Of a stretch of 64,000 bases of DNA, positions 61,170-64,000 are shown piece by piece. Where the stretch lies: positions 1,859,001-1,923,000 of the forward strand of contig NZ_JBAJNS010000001.1 of assembly GCF_037911585.1 (NCBI RefSeq), read 5' to 3'. This DNA comes from Streptomyces sp. GSL17-111 (GTDB taxonomy: Bacteria > Actinomycetota > Actinomycetes > Streptomycetales > Streptomycetaceae). How positions within the stretch are numbered: position 1 is the stretch's first letter; every line of letters starts with the position of its first letter. The translations under genes and the position numbers were made by a program. The notes under the pieces are model-generated. The model saw nothing but the letters and a program-made list of their open reading frames with translations. It was not told the origin of the DNA and ran no database searches.

Positions 61170-61543
61170 CGCGGGGCCTCCGAGACGTGGGCGGCCTCGC
61201 CGGTGACGTCGAAGGGGAAGGCGACACTGCCGGGGAAGAGGACAGGCACCCGGAGCGTGACGGTGGCGTGGACGAGGCCGCCTGCGGTGCCGCAGTCGAC
61301 GGAGGCGGCCGAGCTCCAGGCGCCGGGGAGGTCCGCGGTGGCCGCGGCGGCGCAGTCGTCGTCGACGGCTCCGGCGCGGGCGGCTTCGTCGGCGGCGTTC
61401 CCGGCGAGGGTGAAGGTGTAGCCGACGAGGACGAACTGCCACAGCAGCACGAGGGTGAGGAGGATCAACGGCACCATGCCGAGGAACTCCACGGTCACCT
61501 GGCCGCCGTCGCGCGGCTCGCCGCCCGCCGCCGGGCCGGGCAC
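61166..61543 (-). CDS. TadE-like pseudopilin
   Basis: A 125-residue protein, MPGPAAGGEPRDGGQVTVEF at its start. Cleavage after the second Gly of GG leaves Glu at position 5. A hydrophobic helix (LGMVPLILLTLVLLWQFVLV) and ADEAARAGAVDDDC follow, with a Cys pair (CAAAAT, SVDCGT) in the mature domain. GTG 61543 lies 3 bases after the tadZ stop. It is a minor pilin. Confidence 0.88.
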   Translation of the reverse strand: MPGPAAGGEPRDGGQVTVEFLGMVPLILLTLVLLWQFVLVGYTFTLAGNAADEAARAGAVDDDCAAAATADLPGAWSSAASVDCGTAGGLVHATVTLRVPVLFPGSVAFPFDVTGEAAHVSEAPR

Positions 61544-61546
61544 GGC

Positions 61547-62905
61547 TCAGCCCTCCCCCGCCGGGCCGCGACGGCGCCGGCGTGTGGTGAGGGTGCCGCG
61601 CGCGCCGTAGGGCACCAGGCCCTTGCCGGTGGGCGGTGCGCTGCCGGGGGCCTGCGCGGGGACGAGCGCGGCGCGGGTGCCGCCGGGCCGGTCGCCGTCG
61701 GCGCGCCGCTCGCCGCCGACGAGGCCGGCCTCGCCCGCGAGGGCCCACAGCGCCTGCCGGACGGCGCCCTTGCTGTCGAGTTCGTGCATGCGGGAGGAGT
61801 CCAGGCAGCCCTGGAGCTCCTTGAACGCGGCGGGGACGGTGGTGCGGGCGACGCGGGTGCCGGTGATCCGGGCGATGAGCGGGGGCTGGATCTCCGTGCT
61901 CCGGGTGTGCCGGTTGACGACGGTGAGGGTGTCCTCGGCCTTGCGGATCTGGAGGCGGTCCCACAGCCGCACCTGGCGTTTGACGCCGCGCACGGCGACG
62001 ACGTCGGGGGTGGTCACGAGCAGGGCGGTGTCGGCGTTCTCGACGGCGGCGGCGCCGGCGGCGTCGAGGTGGGCCCCGCAGTCGACGACGACGGCGTCGT
62101 AGCGGGCGCGCAGTGCGGTGAGGAGTTGCCGGGCGGCGGTCTCGGTGACCTCTTCGGCGCGTTCGCCCTCCGCTGGGGCGAGGAGCAGGGCGAGGCCGCT
62201 CTCGTGGGCGAAGACGGCGTCCTGCAGGACGCGGGGCGTGAGGTCGCTGATGCCCGCGAGGTCGGCGACGGAGCGGCGGAACTGGACGTCGAGGAAGGAG
62301 GCGACGTCGCCGGTCTGGAGGTCCAGGTCGACCAGTGCGGTCTCCCGGCCGGACGCCTGCGCGGCCAGGGCGAGTTGCACGGCGGTGAGCGTGGTGCCGA
62401 CACCGCCCTTGGCGCCGGTGACGGTGACCAGGGTGCCGCCCCGCCCGGCGCCGAACGGGCTCTCGCCGGGGCCGAGGTGGCGGCGGACGCCGGTGGACCA
62501 GGCGGCGACGGCCTCGACGCGCGCGGCGAGGTCGTCGTAGCCGATGGGCAGCGGGAGGACGCCGCGTGCGCCGCTGTCCATCGCGGCGGAGTAGACCGCC
62601 GGGCTGGCGTCGCCGGTGATGAGGACGGTGCCGACCGCCGGGAAGCGCAGGGCGATCTCACGCACGACCTCCAGGGCGGGTCGCGGTCCGATGCGTTCGT
62701 GGACGAGGACGACCTCCGGCAGTCCGGCGACGGACTCCGAGCCGAGGGCGGCCAGCAGGTCGAGGAGCGAGGTGGAGTTGCCGATGGGCGGCTGGGGTTC
62801 GGCGCCGGGGAGCCGGCCGAGCAGCCCGGTGAGGGCGTGGGCGAGGTCGGCGTCGCCCACGGCCGGGAGGATGCGGGTGGCCATCGGGTGCATGGGGGGC
62901 CTCAC
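61547..62905 (-). CDS. TadZ/CpaE-type ParA-like ATPase
   Basis: A 452-residue pilus localisation protein. A receiver-like N-terminal domain (about 1-140) is followed by a MinD/ParA ATPase domain (deviant Walker A GAKGGVGTTLTA near residue 161; VDLDLQTGDVASFLDV, VVVDCGAHLD) and an Arg-rich tail. It positions Tad machinery. GTG 62905 overlaps the cpaB stop (GTGA); ATG 62893 or 62884 could be used instead. Confidence 0.92.
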   Translation of the reverse strand: MRPPMHPMATRILPAVGDADLAHALTGLLGRLPGAEPQPPIGNSTSLLDLLAALGSESVAGLPEVVLVHERIGPRPALEVVREIALRFPAVGTVLITGDASPAVYSAAMDSGARGVLPLPIGYDDLAARVEAVAAWSTGVRRHLGPGESPFGAGRGGTLVTVTGAKGGVGTTLTAVQLALAAQASGRETALVDLDLQTGDVASFLDVQFRRSVADLAGISDLTPRVLQDAVFAHESGLALLLAPAEGERAEEVTETAARQLLTALRARYDAVVVDCGAHLDAAGAAAVENADTALLVTTPDVVAVRGVKRQVRLWDRLQIRKAEDTLTVVNRHTRSTEIQPPLIARITGTRVARTTVPAAFKELQGCLDSSRMHELDSKGAVRQALWALAGEAGLVGGERRADGDRPGGTRAALVPAQAPGSAPPTGKGLVPYGARGTLTTRRRRRGPAGEG

Positions 62906-63615
62906 TTGTCCTCGCCGAGCGTGTAGGTGCGCTCGTCCTGCGGGACGCCGCCGGCGTCGCCGGGGGCGACGAGGGCGAGCCGGACGTGGGTGGCGAAGGA
63001 CTCGGCGTAGGCGATGCGCTGGGCGCCTCGGGTGTCGAGGGCGAAGGTGATGGGGACGGCGTCGGACGTGCCGCGTGACCGGCCGCTGTCGGCGTCCCCG
63101 GTGTCCTCGATGCTGGTGAGCTCGCCGACGTCGATGACGCGGGCGGACTCGACGATGAGCTGGGAGACGTCGGCCGCGTCGCCCTCGCCCCGGAAGGTGG
63201 CGTAGACGTTGACGCGGGCGCCGGGGGTGATCTTCCCGGCGACACCGGTCGCGGAGTCGATCATGATGGCGATCTCCTGCTGTCCGGCCTCCAGGGCGGG
63301 CCGGTCGGCGATCATGTCGCGTTGCAGGAGGGAGCCGGGCTTGAGGGGGTTCAGGGCGATCTTGCCCCGGATGGCGTCGAGGTCGGTCACGGCGGTGTCG
63401 GGGAGCCAGCGCTCCGGCATGCTGACCTCCTTGAACTGCTCGGCCCGCAGCTCCTCGTAGGGTTCGACGTCCTCCTTCACCTCGTACGCGCTCACCTCCG
63501 GGCCGACCTTGGACTCCACGTCGTTGACGACCGCGAGGACGCCACCGAACGCGACGAGGGCGCCGAGTACGGACAGGAGCATCAGGAGGATGCCGCGGCG
63601 CTGGCGGGAGTTCAT
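62902..63615 (-). CDS. cpaB: CpaB/RcpC-type Flp pilus protein
   Basis: A 237-residue protein with an N-terminal transmembrane helix (about 8-30), a SAF domain (AYEVKEDVEPYEELRAEQFKEV, LNPLKPGSLLQRDM, about 40-105) and the RcpC/CpaB domain with GVAGKITPGARVNVYATF. ATG 63615. It is the first clear tad gene read from the right, upstream of tadZ. It is probably periplasm-facing and pilus-associated. Confidence 0.92.
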   Translation of the reverse strand: MNSRQRRGILLMLLSVLGALVAFGGVLAVVNDVESKVGPEVSAYEVKEDVEPYEELRAEQFKEVSMPERWLPDTAVTDLDAIRGKIALNPLKPGSLLQRDMIADRPALEAGQQEIAIMIDSATGVAGKITPGARVNVYATFRGEGDAADVSQLIVESARVIDVGELTSIEDTGDADSGRSRGTSDAVPITFALDTRGAQRIAYAESFATHVRLALVAPGDAGGVPQDERTYTLGEDK

Positions 63616-63716
63616 ATCGGGGCGCTACCTCTGCTGCGTGCGGGCGTCGGGGGGCGGGACGGGGTTGCGGCCGGTCTGCGTGCGGGGTGCGCCCGCAGGG
63701 GCCGCCGGGTTCGCGG

Positions 63717-63989
63717 TCATGTCGGTCCGTACGGCGGTCCGTGCGGTGGTCCGTAGGGGACGACGTCCGGTGCGGGGCCGGGCGCCGGGCCCTGGTCGTG
63801 CTGTATCACCGGGCCGGGGCCGGCGTCCTCGTACGGGTCCAGCGCGGGCCGGTACGCCGTCGGCGCCCGGCGGGCGGGCTGGGGGCCGGGCCGGTGCCCG
63901 GGGTCGGGGGGCGGCAGCGGCGCGGAGCAGAAGACGCAGCGGTCCCCGATGAGTTCCAGCCCGCACCAGTGGCACCGGGCGCGCTGCAC
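63717..63989 (-). CDS. Small zinc-ribbon protein, start possibly outside window
   Basis: A 90-residue frame beginning ARCHWCGLELIGDRCVFCSA, with two Cys-x2-Cys pairs that form a zinc ribbon, then a Pro/Gly/Tyr-rich tail. GTG 63989 is only 12 bases from the window end and has no ribosome site, so the real start may lie further right. It precedes cpaB on the same strand and may be part of the tad operon. The function is unknown. Confidence 0.6.
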   Translation of the reverse strand: MQRARCHWCGLELIGDRCVFCSAPLPPPDPGHRPGPQPARRAPTAYRPALDPYEDAGPGPVIQHDQGPAPGPAPDVVPYGPPHGPPYGPT

Positions 63990-64000
63990 GGAGGTGATGA

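Noticed and set aside
59310..61421. 703-codon open frame on the plus strand
   Set aside because: Antisense to tadA and the tadE genes; Val/Gly/Asp-rich shadow translation.
61187..62926. 579-codon open frame on the plus strand
   Set aside because: Antisense to tadZ and tadE; shadow of codon bias.

Overview
The window is high-GC actinobacterial chromosome, almost certainly Streptomyces or a close relative. The evidence is about 70% GC with G/C at third codon positions, many GTG starts, stop/start overlaps of the ATGA or GTGA kind, and actinomycete genes such as a WhiB-like regulator, a PP2C/SpoIIE phosphatase fused to an anti-sigma kinase-like domain, an actinobacterial Tad pilus locus and a bL37-like ribosomal peptide. 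The order ispH, xseA, xseB, malonic semialdehyde reductase, DUF4245, glpX, WhiB-like, fumarase I, fumarase II, DUF402, SpoIIE-type phosphatase, ahpD, ahpC, oxyR resembles a conserved Streptomyces core block (from memory, not searched). No rRNA, tRNA, CRISPR array, intact insertion sequence, phage or origin was seen.

Layout. 1-6.3 kb: a truncated TrmB-type regulator, a secreted zinc carboxypeptidase with a P-domain, a two-gene operon joining a cis-prenyltransferase to an MpaB/Lcp-type oxygenase with EF-hands, and a VapBC-like toxin-antitoxin pair. 6.3-24 kb: housekeeping (YchF, IspH, exonuclease VII, fructose bisphosphatase, both fumarase classes, peroxide defence AhpC/AhpD with divergent OxyR). 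24-30.2 kb: two divergent thiol/sulfur clusters. The leftward one has a secreted protein, a Cys-containing membrane protein, DsbA and CcdA. The rightward one has a rhodanese, a metallo-beta-lactamase/rhodanese fusion, a membrane rhodanese and TauE, joined by overlapping codons. Three ATACC-N6-GGTAT-like palindromes lie between them, the kind of site bound by CsoR/CstR repressors.

30.2-36 kb: an AT-richer entry point with a possible 34-residue peptide, then a methyltransferase, a MOSC protein with a clear leaderless promoter, a P450, a nucleoside hydrolase and an HD nucleotidase-like protein. These suggest nucleobase or small-molecule chemistry. A 25-residue bL37-like ribosomal protein gene follows. 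36-50 kb: an SPFH protein with a ribbon-helix-helix partner, a PadR-ABC-FtsX operon with a 37-bp near-perfect operator, an Abhydrolase_9 membrane protein, an AI-2E-type permease, a secreted SLT protein with a structured leader, PIN-PhoH, a second cis-prenyltransferase and an aldo/keto reductase.

50-64 kb: prepilin peptidase, DUF192, GNAT, OsmC, SDR and small genes, then a leftward Tad pilus locus (zinc-ribbon protein, CpaB, TadZ, two TadE pseudopilins, TadA, TadB, TadC, Flp, TadG-like, lipoprotein, OmpA-like). Its last genes are strikingly AT-rich compared with the rest.

The most interesting points are the CstR-like operators shared by two redox/sulfur clusters, the sulfur fusion protein that lacks a canonical iron ligand, the prenyltransferase-oxygenase pair, the nucleobase-themed cluster with its AT-rich small ORF, the PadR operator, and the AT-rich tad tail with a probable CTG start.
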